Shown here: positions 10,208 through 18,836 of the stretch, piece by piece
Numbering within the stretch: the first letter of the stretch is position 1
Layout: each line of letters begins with the position of its first letter
Assembly (NCBI RefSeq): GCF_030151385.1
Contig: NZ_JASLDS010000046.1
Span: forward strand, 66,920 to 130,919
Origin: Soonwooa sp.
GTDB lineage: Bacteria > Bacteroidota > Bacteroidia > Flavobacteriales > Weeksellaceae
Length of the DNA: 64,000 bases
Reading direction: 5' to 3'
Made by a program: the position numbers and the translations under genes
Notes under the pieces: generated by a model
The model's input: the letters and a program-made list of their open reading frames with translations, nothing else
The model's database searches: none
What the model was told of the DNA's origin: nothing

Positions 10208-10822
10208 TTATTCCAACACCACTGAAAAGTAATAATCGGATATTTCAAAAACTTTCACATCAAAAAAATCCTCAAAACTATGGTCATACACTCTAGCTTT
10301 TACAGAGAAGTTTTCTGACGGCTGAAAAGCTTGTATATCGTAATGTTTTTTTAACGACCAATGCTTAGAATGATGGATTTTGTACAGAGATTCTTTTACC
10401 GTCCAGATGCTTGTGAGATAATCCACTTCTCTTTCGTTGTCAATAAAATCATTTTCGTGAAGAATAAACTTGTGACGGACTAGTTTTATTTTTTCTTTTT
10501 TACGTTCGAGATCGATACCTATTTTGCATTTAGAAATTCCAATCGCAGCCAAAGGAAAAGAGTGACTTATCGAAATATTAAAATCGTTGGGCTCCAAAAA
10601 AGGTTCGCCATTTTCTTTGTAAAGAATTTTATGATTTGGTAAAATCTGTTTTAGCATTTTACGAACCATCAAAACTTCTTTTACTTTCTTTGGATGATAG
10701 CCTTTCACTTTGTCATAGTTTTCTTTTTCTAAAAGAAAATTAATATCCAAAACTTCGTCTTCATCATATTTCCAAATAAGAAGTTGGGCTTTATCATTAG
10801 AAAAATTTTTGTACAAAGGCAT
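10208..10822 (-). CDS. 4'-phosphopantetheinyl transferase (Sfp superfamily)
   Basis: 204 residues from the ATG at 10822. Both superfamily signatures are present: IGIDLER (Mg/CoA-binding Asp) near the middle and WTVKESLYKIH (the W-x-x-KE-x-x-x-K motif). The enzyme moves the phosphopantetheine arm of coenzyme A onto a Ser of an acyl or peptidyl carrier protein. No carrier or synthase is in this window, so it may be the housekeeping enzyme. The frame also has a TTG two codons upstream, but a TAATTTTG promoter box at 10840-10847 (minus) and the ATG favour 10822. Confidence 0.88.
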   Translation of the reverse strand: MPLYKNFSNDKAQLLIWKYDEDEVLDINFLLEKENYDKVKGYHPKKVKEVLMVRKMLKQILPNHKILYKENGEPFLEPNDFNISISHSFPLAAIGISKCKIGIDLERKKEKIKLVRHKFILHENDFIDNEREVDYLTSIWTVKESLYKIHHSKHWSLKKHYDIQAFQPSENFSVKARVYDHSFEDFFDVKVFEISDYYFSVVLE

Positions 10823-10839
10823 TCTCAAATTTTAAACAT

Positions 10840-10847
10840 CAAAATTA
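10840..10847 (-). promoter_or_regulatory. Promoter -7 box for the phosphopantetheinyl transferase gene
   Basis: TAATTTTG on the minus strand, matching TAnnTTTG, 17 bases before the ATG at 10822. Confidence 0.5.
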
Positions 10848-10947
10848 CAAATAATCAGTTCTTCAGACTTAAAATTTTAACCTAAAATCTTAACCTTAAA
10901 AAATTATTAAATTTCAATTATTAGTATTTTTTTAACGCTTCGATAAG

Positions 10948-10955
10948 TAATTTTG
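10948..10955 (+). promoter_or_regulatory. Promoter -7 box before the small membrane protein and RND operon
   Basis: TAATTTTG matches TAnnTTTG. It ends 2 bases before an ATG at 10958 and 11 bases before the next in-frame ATG at 10967, which argues for the second start. Confidence 0.5.
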
Positions 10956-10966
10956 CAATGAGAGAA

Positions 10967-11344
10967 ATGAAATCCTTTTTCGTGTACATACTAACGGCTT
11001 TGCTGCTGCTTTTCTGTGTTGTTAGCAAATCTTACCAGACCAGTGGATCTAGTTCCGCAAAAATGGTCTATAAAGTTGTGTCCAAAAGTCAACACCTCAA
11101 CCACAGCCTCCATAATACCAATCATACAAGAAGTACTGTTCTTGGTTTTTCTTCAATTATTAGTGACAACGAGCTAAATCCTGAACATTCTTCAGAACAC
11201 TTTCTAATTATAGTAGGCATTTTAAGCCTTGCTAGCTTCTTGATTTTGTACTTTAAAAAATTCCATAGTAAAATTCAATTTTCAGAAAAGTTTTATAGTC
11301 CACACGTAAAAAAATTTATTCTTATCCGAGCAATTCGAATTTAA
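10967..11344 (+). CDS. Small membrane protein of unknown function upstream of RND efflux genes
   Basis: 125 residues from the ATG at 10967 (128 from 10958). The N-terminus FFVYILTALLLLFCVV is a signal peptide or membrane anchor; a second hydrophobic segment lies at about residues 80-97 (FLIIVGILSLASFLILYF). The loop between them is rich in His and Ser/Thr (HLNHSLHNTNHT), and the C-terminal tail is basic. I do not recognise a family. It precedes the RND operon on the same strand by 123 bases, so it could share regulation with it, but an operator-like palindrome in that gap leaves room for a separate promoter. The His-rich loop might bind metal (speculative). Confidence 0.65.
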   Translation: MKSFFVYILTALLLLFCVVSKSYQTSGSSSAKMVYKVVSKSQHLNHSLHNTNHTRSTVLGFSSIISDNELNPEHSSEHFLIIVGILSLASFLILYFKKFHSKIQFSEKFYSPHVKKFILIRAIRI

Positions 11345-11385
11345 AATTGAACAGAAGTTTTTATTAATTTAATAAAAAAATAACG

Positions 11386-11415
11386 TTATGATTATCAATA
11401 TAAAGATAATTATAA
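11386..11415. promoter_or_regulatory. Operator-like inverted repeat before the RND operon
   Basis: TTATGATTATC (11386-11396) and GATAATTATAA (11405-11415) are inverted copies with one mismatch, separated by 8 bases. They lie 53 bases before the adaptor start and are followed by no T-tract, so an operator for a repressor is more likely than a terminator. No regulator gene is adjacent. Confidence 0.4.
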
Positions 11416-11467
11416 AATCTATTCTCGGTTGGTTACAGCTAAATATTACTAAAAATACATTCAAGAT

Positions 11468-12550
11468 ATGAAAAGAGTCGCATCATGCGTTGCTCTAAGC
11501 GCCGTTCTTTTATTGGCAAGTTGCAATAAAAAGGAAGAAGAAAAAGAAGACAGCTCTGTCTACCCTATCACATCACCGATTAAAATGGACACCGTGGTTA
11601 CCAAAGAATTTGTAGCCCAGATTCGTTCAGAAAAAAACATTGAAATCCGTGCACAAGAAAAAGGCTTTCTAGAAAAAGTCTATGTTGACGAAGGTCAATA
11701 TGTCCACGCTGGTCAAGTCCTATTTCGTATCATGCCACAACTGTACGAAGCTGATGTTATGAAAGCCAAGGCAGAAGTAGCGCAAGCGCAAATCGAGTTG
11801 CAAAATTCGAGTACGCTAGCCAACAACAATGTGGTTTCGGTTAACGAAAAAAGAATGGCAAAAGCGAAACTAGATGCAGCTAACGCCGAATTGAAATTAG
11901 CACAAACCCATCTTTCATTCACGACCATAAAAGCACCTTTTTCTGGTATTATCAATAGACTTCCTCTCAAATTAGGAAGCTTGGTTGACGAAGGCGATTT
12001 GTTGACGAGTCTTTCTGACAATGGCGGCATCTTCGCTTACTTTAATGTGTCGGAACCAGAATATCTTAATTACCAAATGCATTCTGCGGAGCGTGGCAAT
12101 GACATTGTTTCTTTGGTGATGGCAAATGGAGAAAATTTTTCTGACAAAGGTATTATCCAAACCATTGAAGGGGAATTTGACAGCGAAACTGGAAACATTG
12201 CTTTCCGTGCAAAATTCCCAAATCCTAATTCACTTTTAAGAAATGGTCAAACGGGAAAAATCTTGATGACGCTTCCTTTGACCAATGCTTTAATTATTCC
12301 TCAAAAAGCAACTTACGAAATCCAAGATCAAACTTATGTTTTCGTTGTTGACAAAAATGGTGCTCTTAAATCTAGAAACATCAAAATCCAATACGAATTG
12401 CCAGACATCTATGTTGTCGGTTCTGGACTTGCAGTTGGCGACAAAATTTTGCTGGAAGGTGTACAAAAGGTAAAAGATGATCAAAAGATAAAAGTGAAAT
12501 TCGAAGATCCGAAAAAGGTGTTACAATCATTGAAACTTCAAGCGAACTAA
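11468..12550 (+). CDS. RND efflux periplasmic adaptor lipoprotein (AcrA/MexA-like)
   Basis: 360 residues. The N-terminus is a lipoprotein signal (LLLASC, Cys 19) followed by a charged KKEEEKE linker, as in AcrA-type adaptors. Next come a barrel-sandwich/lipoyl segment (VDEGQYVHAGQVLFRI, ~75-95), an alpha-hairpin (~95-145), the second lipoyl half (FTTIKAPFSGIINRLPLKLGSLVDEGDLL), a beta-barrel domain and a membrane-proximal domain. It links the inner-membrane pump to the outer-membrane channel; both partners follow directly, giving a complete tripartite system. The export substrate cannot be read from sequence. Confidence 0.93.
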   Translation: MKRVASCVALSAVLLLASCNKKEEEKEDSSVYPITSPIKMDTVVTKEFVAQIRSEKNIEIRAQEKGFLEKVYVDEGQYVHAGQVLFRIMPQLYEADVMKAKAEVAQAQIELQNSSTLANNNVVSVNEKRMAKAKLDAANAELKLAQTHLSFTTIKAPFSGIINRLPLKLGSLVDEGDLLTSLSDNGGIFAYFNVSEPEYLNYQMHSAERGNDIVSLVMANGENFSDKGIIQTIEGEFDSETGNIAFRAKFPNPNSLLRNGQTGKILMTLPLTNALIIPQKATYEIQDQTYVFVVDKNGALKSRNIKIQYELPDIYVVGSGLAVGDKILLEGVQKVKDDQKIKVKFEDPKKVLQSLKLQAN

Positions 12551-12648
12551 AGAGAGTTCCGAAGGGAGAATTTAACTCAAAATAAAGTGAATGTTTATTT
12601 AAGTTAAAAAATTCCTCGAATTTCAAATTAAAATTTCAAACTAAAAAA

Positions 12649-15600
12649 ATGTTTAAGAAATTCATACGCAGACCCGTTCTGTCTATCGTTATATCGTTAA
12701 TCATTGTATTCTTAGGGATACTTTCGTTAACGTCGCTGCCTGTAACGCAGTTCCCATCGATCTCGCCTCCCAAAGTAAATATTACAGCAGATTATCCTGG
12801 TGCCAATAACGAGTTGTTGATAAAATCCGTAATTATTCCATTGGAACGTTCCATCAATGGTGTTCCTGGGATGAAGTATATGGCGTCAAATGCTGGTAAC
12901 GACGGTGAAGCGCAAATACAAGTTGTATTTGATTTAGGAACCGATCCCAATGTTGCGGCAGTTAATGTCCAGAACCATATTTCCTCAGCGATTAACAAAT
13001 TACCGCCTTTGGTTGTAAGAGAAGGGGTGAAAATTACGCGTGAAGAACCCAATATGCTAATGTACATCAACTTGTACAGTGATGATCCAAAGTCCAACCA
13101 AAAATTCTTATTTAACTATGCTGACATCAACATTTTATCTGAATTAAAAAGGATAAAAGGTGTTGGTGATGTCGACATCCTTGGTACTAGAGAATATGCG
13201 ATGCGTATTTGGCTAAAACCAGACCGTATGACGTCTTACAACATCTCGGCAGATGAAGTTATGGACGCCTTACAAGCGCAAAGTATTGAAGCTTCGCCAG
13301 GAAAAACTGGGGAAAGTTCGGGAAAACGCTCTCAATCTTTTGAGTATATTTTAAAGTATCCAGGTCGTTACAACAATGAAAAAGAATACGGAAACATTAT
13401 TCTTAAATCTTCTCCTGATGGTCAATTTGTAAGATTAAAAGATGTTGCAGATATTGAGTTTGGAAGTACAATGTACGACATCTACTCCACGCTTCACGGC
13501 AAACCATCAGCGGCAATCACTGTTAAGCAATCTTATGGTTCTAACGCTTCGGAAGTTATCAAAAACATAAAAGTCTTAATGGAAGATTTGCAAAAACACA
13601 ATTTTCCAAAAGGCATGCATTACGAACTTAGTTATGATGTGTCAAGATTCTTAGATGCATCGATTGAGAAAGTTGTGCATACACTTTTCGAAGCCTTTAT
13701 CTTGGTAGCGATTGTTGTGTTTTTATTCTTAGGAGATTGGCGTTCAACTTTAATTCCGACCATTGCGGTGCCTGTTTCTCTAATCGGAACATTCGCAGTG
13801 ATGTCCGCATTCGGGATTACTTTAAATATGATTTCGCTTTTTGCCCTCGTAATGGCAATTGGAGTCGTCGTCGATGATGCCATTGTCGTCATCGAAGCCG
13901 TCCACGCCAAGATGGAGGAAAAAGAACTTTCGCCGTTAAAAGCGACTGAGGAAGCGATGCACGAAATTAGCGGTGCTATTATCGCAATCACTTTGGTTAT
14001 GGCATCGGTGTTTATTCCTGTTGCCTTTATGAGTGGACCTGTGGGAATTTTTTACCGTCAGTTTTCCATTACAATGGCATCGGCAATTATCCTTTCTGGT
14101 ACTGTTGCATTAACTTTAACACCAGCGCTTTGTGCTTTAATTCTAAAAAATAATCACGGGAAAAGAAAGAAAAGTATCGTTAACAATTTCTTGGACAAGT
14201 TTAATAGCCTCTTTACTAAAGGTCAAACTAAGTATGAAGGGCTTTTAAACAAAACAGTTACTAAAAAATTCTTTACGCTACCAGTTTTGTTATTATTCTG
14301 TCTTGGGACTTATTTACTTAGCAATAATATACCATCTGGATTTGTACCTACCGAAGACCAAGGGATGATTTATGCGATTATCCAAACACCACCTGGCTCT
14401 ACGCTAGAAAGAACCAATCAAGTGGCACTTCAACTTCAAAAAGAAGCAGAAAAAATTGAAGGCGTCCAATCGGTTTCTTCGCTTGCAGGTTACGAAATCT
14501 TGAGTGAAGGTACAGGATCTAACTCCGGAACTTGTTTGATTAACCTAAAACCTTGGGATGAACGAAAAGAAACCGCCGCCGAAATTATCGAAAAATTAGA
14601 ACAAAAATCTAAAGACATTGCAGGTGCCAATGTCGAATTTTTCCAACCGCCATCAATTCCTGGTTATGGTGCAGCAGGCGGTTTTGAACTTCGCCTTCTT
14701 GACAAAACAGGAAATGGCGATTATCATAAAATGGAGCAAGTGAGTAATGATTTTGTAAAAGAATTACAAAAACGTCCAGAATTGGGCTCTGCCTTTACAT
14801 TCTATTCTGCGAGTTTTCCTCAATATATGTTGAAAATCGACAATGATTTGGCAGAGCAAAAAGGCGTTTCTATCCAGAAGGCGATGGATAACTTATCGAC
14901 TTTGGTTGGATCAGATTACGAAACGAGTTTCATCAGATTTGATAGACCTTACAAAGTTATTGTACAGGCTGGCCCGCAATACAGAGCTTTGCCAACGGAC
15001 ATTCTTAAACTTTATGTTAAAAATGATAAAGACCAAATGGTTCCTTATTCCGACTTTATGAAAATGGAAAAAGTATATGGTCTATCCGAAATTACAAGAC
15101 ATAACATGTATAACTCTTCGCAAGTAAGTGGTACACCTGCGCCAGGATACAGTTCTGGGCAAGCGATTGCGGCAATCCAAGAAGTTGCTGATAAAACGCT
15201 TCCTCGTGGTTTTGCTATCGATTGGGCGGGAATTTCTAAAGACGAAGTGTCAAGAGGTAACGAAGCAGTTTACATTTTCTTAATTTGTTTAGGATTTGTT
15301 TACTTAATTCTATCTGCACAGTACGAAAGTTTTGTTCTGCCTTTGCCAGTAATCTTGTCACTTCCTGTGGGTATTTTTGGTGCTTTTTTATGTTTAAAAC
15401 TTTTAGGCTTAGAGAACAATATTTACGCACAAGTTGCAATGGTAATGCTCATTGGTCTTCTTGGTAAAAATGCCGTTTTGATTGTAGAATTTGCAATCTT
15501 AAAGAAAAACGAAGAAAACATGCCAGTCGCCAAAGCAGCGATTATAGGAGCTACAATTCGTTTCCGACCAATTTTGATGACATCTTTCGCATTTATTGCT

Positions 15601-15849
15601 GGTCTACTTCCTTTGGTTGTCGCCTCTGGACCTGGTGCAAATGGTAACAGAACAATTGGTACTGCAGCAGCTGGCGGTATGTTAATTGGAACCATTTTCG
15701 GATTGATAGTTATCCCAGGCTTATATTACATATTTGGTTTATTATCTGAGAAAACGAAACTTTCTTATTATGAAGAAGAAAATCCGTTAACTGAACAAAC
15801 AGAACCTTACAAACATGATGGAAAATATGAAGACCGTAATCAACAATAA
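12649..15849 (+). CDS. RND efflux inner-membrane pump, HAE1 family (AcrB-like)
   Basis: 1066 residues, normal for AcrB/MexB. It has the starting FIRRPVLSIVISLIIVFLGI helix, two large periplasmic loops, and twelve membrane segments in two groups (about 335-550 and 870-1035). The proton-relay pair Asp409-Asp410 is in GVVVDDAIVVIEAV. The HAE1-type sequence argues for organic compounds rather than metal ions. The gene sits between its adaptor (98 bases upstream) and the outer-membrane channel gene, which starts inside its last codons. Confidence 0.95.
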   Translation: MFKKFIRRPVLSIVISLIIVFLGILSLTSLPVTQFPSISPPKVNITADYPGANNELLIKSVIIPLERSINGVPGMKYMASNAGNDGEAQIQVVFDLGTDPNVAAVNVQNHISSAINKLPPLVVREGVKITREEPNMLMYINLYSDDPKSNQKFLFNYADINILSELKRIKGVGDVDILGTREYAMRIWLKPDRMTSYNISADEVMDALQAQSIEASPGKTGESSGKRSQSFEYILKYPGRYNNEKEYGNIILKSSPDGQFVRLKDVADIEFGSTMYDIYSTLHGKPSAAITVKQSYGSNASEVIKNIKVLMEDLQKHNFPKGMHYELSYDVSRFLDASIEKVVHTLFEAFILVAIVVFLFLGDWRSTLIPTIAVPVSLIGTFAVMSAFGITLNMISLFALVMAIGVVVDDAIVVIEAVHAKMEEKELSPLKATEEAMHEISGAIIAITLVMASVFIPVAFMSGPVGIFYRQFSITMASAIILSGTVALTLTPALCALILKNNHGKRKKSIVNNFLDKFNSLFTKGQTKYEGLLNKTVTKKFFTLPVLLLFCLGTYLLSNNIPSGFVPTEDQGMIYAIIQTPPGSTLERTNQVALQLQKEAEKIEGVQSVSSLAGYEILSEGTGSNSGTCLINLKPWDERKETAAEIIEKLEQKSKDIAGANVEFFQPPSIPGYGAAGGFELRLLDKTGNGDYHKMEQVSNDFVKELQKRPELGSAFTFYSASFPQYMLKIDNDLAEQKGVSIQKAMDNLSTLVGSDYETSFIRFDRPYKVIVQAGPQYRALPTDILKLYVKNDKDQMVPYSDFMKMEKVYGLSEITRHNMYNSSQVSGTPAPGYSSGQAIAAIQEVADKTLPRGFAIDWAGISKDEVSRGNEAVYIFLICLGFVYLILSAQYESFVLPLPVILSLPVGIFGAFLCLKLLGLENNIYAQVAMVMLIGLLGKNAVLIVEFAILKKNEENMPVAKAAIIGATIRFRPILMTSFAFIAGLLPLVVASGPGANGNRTIGTAAAGGMLIGTIFGLIVIPGLYYIFGLLSEKTKLSYYEEENPLTEQTEPYKHDGKYEDRNQQ

Positions 15850-17278
15850 AATAATATTAAGCCTAGGTGCTGCGCTACTTCTTGCAAGTTGCAAAGCGCC
15901 TATGGCAACCAAAGTTCAGGATCGAGTTAAAGACACTCTACCTACGAATTTTGCAGATAAACAAGCTTCCCAAGATATGTCAACCAACAGCGGAATGACA
16001 CCTTGGCGCCAGTTTTTTACAGATCCAAATTTGGTTAATCTCATTGAAGAATCGCTTAAAAACAATCAGGAGCTACTCATTACACTTCAAGAAATTGAAA
16101 TCGCAAAAAGTAATGTTCTTGCAAAAAAAGGTCAATTAAGTCCAACTGTTGGCGCTGGTATTGGTGCAAGCGTTGATAAAGCTGGTCGCTACACTTCTGC
16201 AGGTGCCGGTAATGCTTCAACAGAGATAAAACCTGGCAAAGAAATGCCTGATCCGCTTGGAAACTTTAATGCTGGTTTTACCGCAAATTGGGAACTTGAC
16301 ATTTGGAAAAAACTTAGAACCGAAAAAGAATCTGCTGTTTCGCATTATTTGGCGACAGTGGAAGGAAAGAATTTTGTTTTGTCAAGCCTTATTGCGGAAG
16401 TTGCTGATAATTATTATGAGCTTTTGGCTTTGGATAATCAGTTGGATATTATTCAACAATATATTGAACTTCAGAAAAAAGCTTTAGAAATAGCAAAAAT
16501 CCAAAAACAAGCTGCAGCTGCAACGGAATTGGCGGTAAAAAAATTCGAAGCCGAATTAGCAAAATCCAAGGCAACGGAGTTTACCATCAAACAACAGATT
16601 ACCGAAAAGGAAAACGAAATCAATGCTTTGCTCGGACGTTATCCACAACCGATTGTAAGAAGCAAGGAAAGTTTTATGACAACCATGCCACAAACGGTGT
16701 ACACTGGAATTCCGTCTCAACTTTTGTCGAATCGTCCCGACATCAAACAAGCTGAGCTAGAATTAAAAGCAGCACAACTCGATGTCGAAGCAGCTCGTAA
16801 AGAGTTTTATCCAAGTTTAGCAATTTCGGCAACTTTGGGATTGGAAGCTTTTAAACCATCTTATTTAGTGAAGATGCCTCAATCTTTGGCTTACAATCTT
16901 GCTGGCGATTTGGCTGGTCCACTTATCAACAAAAGTGCGATAAAAGCAAACTTTCAAACTGCGGATGCCAAGCAAATCCAAGCTTTGTACGAATATGACA
17001 AAACGATTTTGATGGCTTATCTGGATGTTGCCAATCTGATGTCAAAAGTCAAAAACATCGATCAATATTATGATCTTAAATCCCAAGAAGTTAAATCTTT
17101 AGACGAAAGTATCGGCATTGCCAATCAACTTTTCCGAAATATGAGAGCCGATTATCTTGAAGTTTTGATGAACCAAAGAGATGCTTTGGATTCTAAAATG
17201 GAGCTTATCGATGCCAAACAACAACAACTAAGTACTGTCGTAGACATTTACAAAAGTCTTGGCGGTGGTTGGAAGTAA
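15815..17278 (+). CDS. RND efflux outer-membrane channel lipoprotein (OprM/NodT-type)
   Basis: 487 residues with a lipoprotein signal LLLASC (Cys 26 from the first Met). Two TolC-like repeats are visible, each with long helices; NRPDIKQAELELKAAQLDVEAARKEFYPSLAI is the OEP-family signature. It completes the tripartite pump as the outer-membrane exit duct. The first ATG overlaps the pump gene by 35 bases; in-frame ATGs at 15818 and 15827 are alternative starts and would shorten only the n-region of the signal. The overlap points to translational coupling in one operon. Confidence 0.92.
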   Translation: MMENMKTVINNKIILSLGAALLLASCKAPMATKVQDRVKDTLPTNFADKQASQDMSTNSGMTPWRQFFTDPNLVNLIEESLKNNQELLITLQEIEIAKSNVLAKKGQLSPTVGAGIGASVDKAGRYTSAGAGNASTEIKPGKEMPDPLGNFNAGFTANWELDIWKKLRTEKESAVSHYLATVEGKNFVLSSLIAEVADNYYELLALDNQLDIIQQYIELQKKALEIAKIQKQAAAATELAVKKFEAELAKSKATEFTIKQQITEKENEINALLGRYPQPIVRSKESFMTTMPQTVYTGIPSQLLSNRPDIKQAELELKAAQLDVEAARKEFYPSLAISATLGLEAFKPSYLVKMPQSLAYNLAGDLAGPLINKSAIKANFQTADAKQIQALYEYDKTILMAYLDVANLMSKVKNIDQYYDLKSQEVKSLDESIGIANQLFRNMRADYLEVLMNQRDALDSKMELIDAKQQQLSTVVDIYKSLGGGWK

Positions 17279-17321
17279 AAAATACACATTTCTCTCACCT
17301 CATCCTTTGGGATGAATCAGC

Positions 17322-17380
17322 GCGAAACGCTCACTTCGATAGAAGAATTTCTGACTTAGAAAGCGTTTCCGCTTTTTTTT
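17322..17380 (+). terminator. Terminator after the RND operon
   Basis: GCGaAACGCT (17322-17331) and AGCGTTTCCGC (17362-17372) form a slightly bulged stem with a long loop, followed by eight T residues. A second small hairpin (CTCATCC / GGGATGA) lies just before it. Confidence 0.65.
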
Positions 17381-17400
17381 ATTATCTAAATTTTTAATCG

Positions 17401-17408
17401 TATTTTTG
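17401..17408 (+). promoter_or_regulatory. Promoter -7 box for ahcY
   Basis: TATTTTTG, an exact TAnnTTTG match, 34 bases before the ahcY ATG, directly after the terminator of the upstream operon. Confidence 0.6.
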
Positions 17409-17442
17409 CATCGAAAATTAATTCAAAAACAAATCTGTATTT

Positions 17443-18756
17443 ATGGATACAACAACACAATATGTTCCTTACAAGGTTAAGGATATTTCTCTAGCAGAAT
17501 GGGGAAGAAAAGAAATTACTTTAGCAGAAGCTGAAATGCCAGGTTTGATGGCGATTCGTGAAGAATACGGACCATCTCAACCATTAAAAGGTGCTAGAAT
17601 TGCAGGATGTCTTCACATGACAATCCAAACCGCAGTTTTGATCGAAACTTTGGTAGCTCTTGGAGCAGAGGTTACTTGGTCTTCTTGTAATATCTTCTCA
17701 ACTCAGGATCACGCTGCTGCTGCAATTGCTGCTGCTGGAATTCCCGTTTATGCATGGAAAGGTCTTAACGAAGAGGAATTCGATTGGTGTATTGAGCAAA
17801 CTTTGTTCTTCGGTGAAGATAGAAAACCATTAAATATGATTTTGGATGATGGTGGAGATTTAACAAATATGGTATTTGATAGATATCCAGAATTCACAAA
17901 AGATATCAAAGGACTTTCTGAAGAAACAACAACTGGTGTTCACAGATTGTACGAAAGAATGAAAAACGGAACTTTAGTAATGCCTGCAATCAACGTAAAT
18001 GATTCAGTTACTAAGTCTAAATTCGATAACAAATACGGTTGTAAAGAATCTGCTGTTGATGCAGTAAGAAGAGCAACTGACGTAATGTTAGCTGGTAAAA
18101 GAGTGGTTGTTTGTGGTTATGGAGACGTTGGTAAAGGTACTGCAGCATCTTTCAGAGGAGCTGGTTCTATCGTTACTGTTACGGAAATCGACCCAATTTG
18201 TGCGCTTCAAGCAGCTATGGACGGTTACGAAGTAAAAAGATTAGATACTGTTGTTGACAATGCAGACATCATTATTACTACAACTGGTAACTTCAACATC
18301 GTAAGACCTGAGCATTTTAAGAAAATGAAAGATAAAGCGATTGTTTGTAACATCGGACACTTCGACAACGAAATCGATATGGCTTGGTTAAACGAAAACT
18401 ATGGTTCAACAAAAACTGAAGTTAAACCTCAAGTTGATATCTATACTATCGATGGTAAAGAAATCATCATCTTGGCTGAAGGTCGTCTAGTAAATCTTGG
18501 ATGTGCTACTGGTCACCCATCTTTCGTAATGTCGAACTCGTTCTCTAACCAAACTTTGGCTCAAATTGAATTGTGGAACAACTCTGCAAACTACAAAAAC
18601 GAAGTTTATATGTTACCAAAACATTTAGATGAAAAAGTAGCTGCTTTGCACCTTAAGAAACTAAGCGTTGAGTTAGAAACTCTTTCTCCTGCACAAGCTG
18701 ATTATATCGGTGTTCCAGTTGAAGGTCCTTTCAAACCAGAATATTACAGATACTAA
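17443..18756 (+). CDS. ahcY: Adenosylhomocysteinase
   Basis: 437 residues, full length for S-adenosylhomocysteine hydrolase. This cytoplasmic NAD-dependent enzyme splits S-adenosylhomocysteine to adenosine and homocysteine, removing the product of methylation reactions. Visible signatures: the substrate-binding block with HMTIQTAVLIETL and STQDHAAAAI, the NAD-binding loop VVCGYGDVGKGTA, the GCATGHPSFVMSNSF block, and the C-terminal KPEYYRY that reaches the neighbouring subunit. It has its own promoter box and terminator and so appears monocistronic. Confidence 0.97.
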   Translation: MDTTTQYVPYKVKDISLAEWGRKEITLAEAEMPGLMAIREEYGPSQPLKGARIAGCLHMTIQTAVLIETLVALGAEVTWSSCNIFSTQDHAAAAIAAAGIPVYAWKGLNEEEFDWCIEQTLFFGEDRKPLNMILDDGGDLTNMVFDRYPEFTKDIKGLSEETTTGVHRLYERMKNGTLVMPAINVNDSVTKSKFDNKYGCKESAVDAVRRATDVMLAGKRVVVCGYGDVGKGTAASFRGAGSIVTVTEIDPICALQAAMDGYEVKRLDTVVDNADIIITTTGNFNIVRPEHFKKMKDKAIVCNIGHFDNEIDMAWLNENYGSTKTEVKPQVDIYTIDGKEIIILAEGRLVNLGCATGHPSFVMSNSFSNQTLAQIELWNNSANYKNEVYMLPKHLDEKVAALHLKKLSVELETLSPAQADYIGVPVEGPFKPEYYRY

Positions 18757-18781
18757 AATTTCTTAGTTCTTAAAATATCAA

Positions 18782-18815
18782 AATCCCGTTTCAAAATTTG
18801 GAACGGGATTTTTTT
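18782..18815 (+). terminator. Terminator after ahcY
   Basis: AATCCCGTTTC (18782-18792) pairs with GGAACGGGATT (18800-18810), followed by a T run. A near-copy of the same hairpin lies at 20994-21027, on the far side of the next gene. Confidence 0.85.
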
Positions 18816-18823
18816 TATTTTTG
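18816..18823 (+). promoter_or_regulatory. Promoter -7 box for the BspA-repeat gene
   Basis: TATTTTTG, located in the T-tract of the ahcY terminator, 13 bases before the ATG at 18837. It shows that the frame upstream of 18837 is not translated. Confidence 0.5.
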
Positions 18824-18836
18824 CAAAAACATTTTT

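Noticed and set aside
11468..17278. Heavy-metal (CusABC-type) efflux system
   Set aside because: The pump has the HAE1-type Asp-Asp pair and sequence, not the metal-efflux type, and the adaptor lacks Met/His-rich metal sites.
18798..18836. N-terminal extension of the BspA-repeat protein
   Set aside because: This stretch contains the ahcY terminator and the gene's own -7 box, and would precede the signal peptide.
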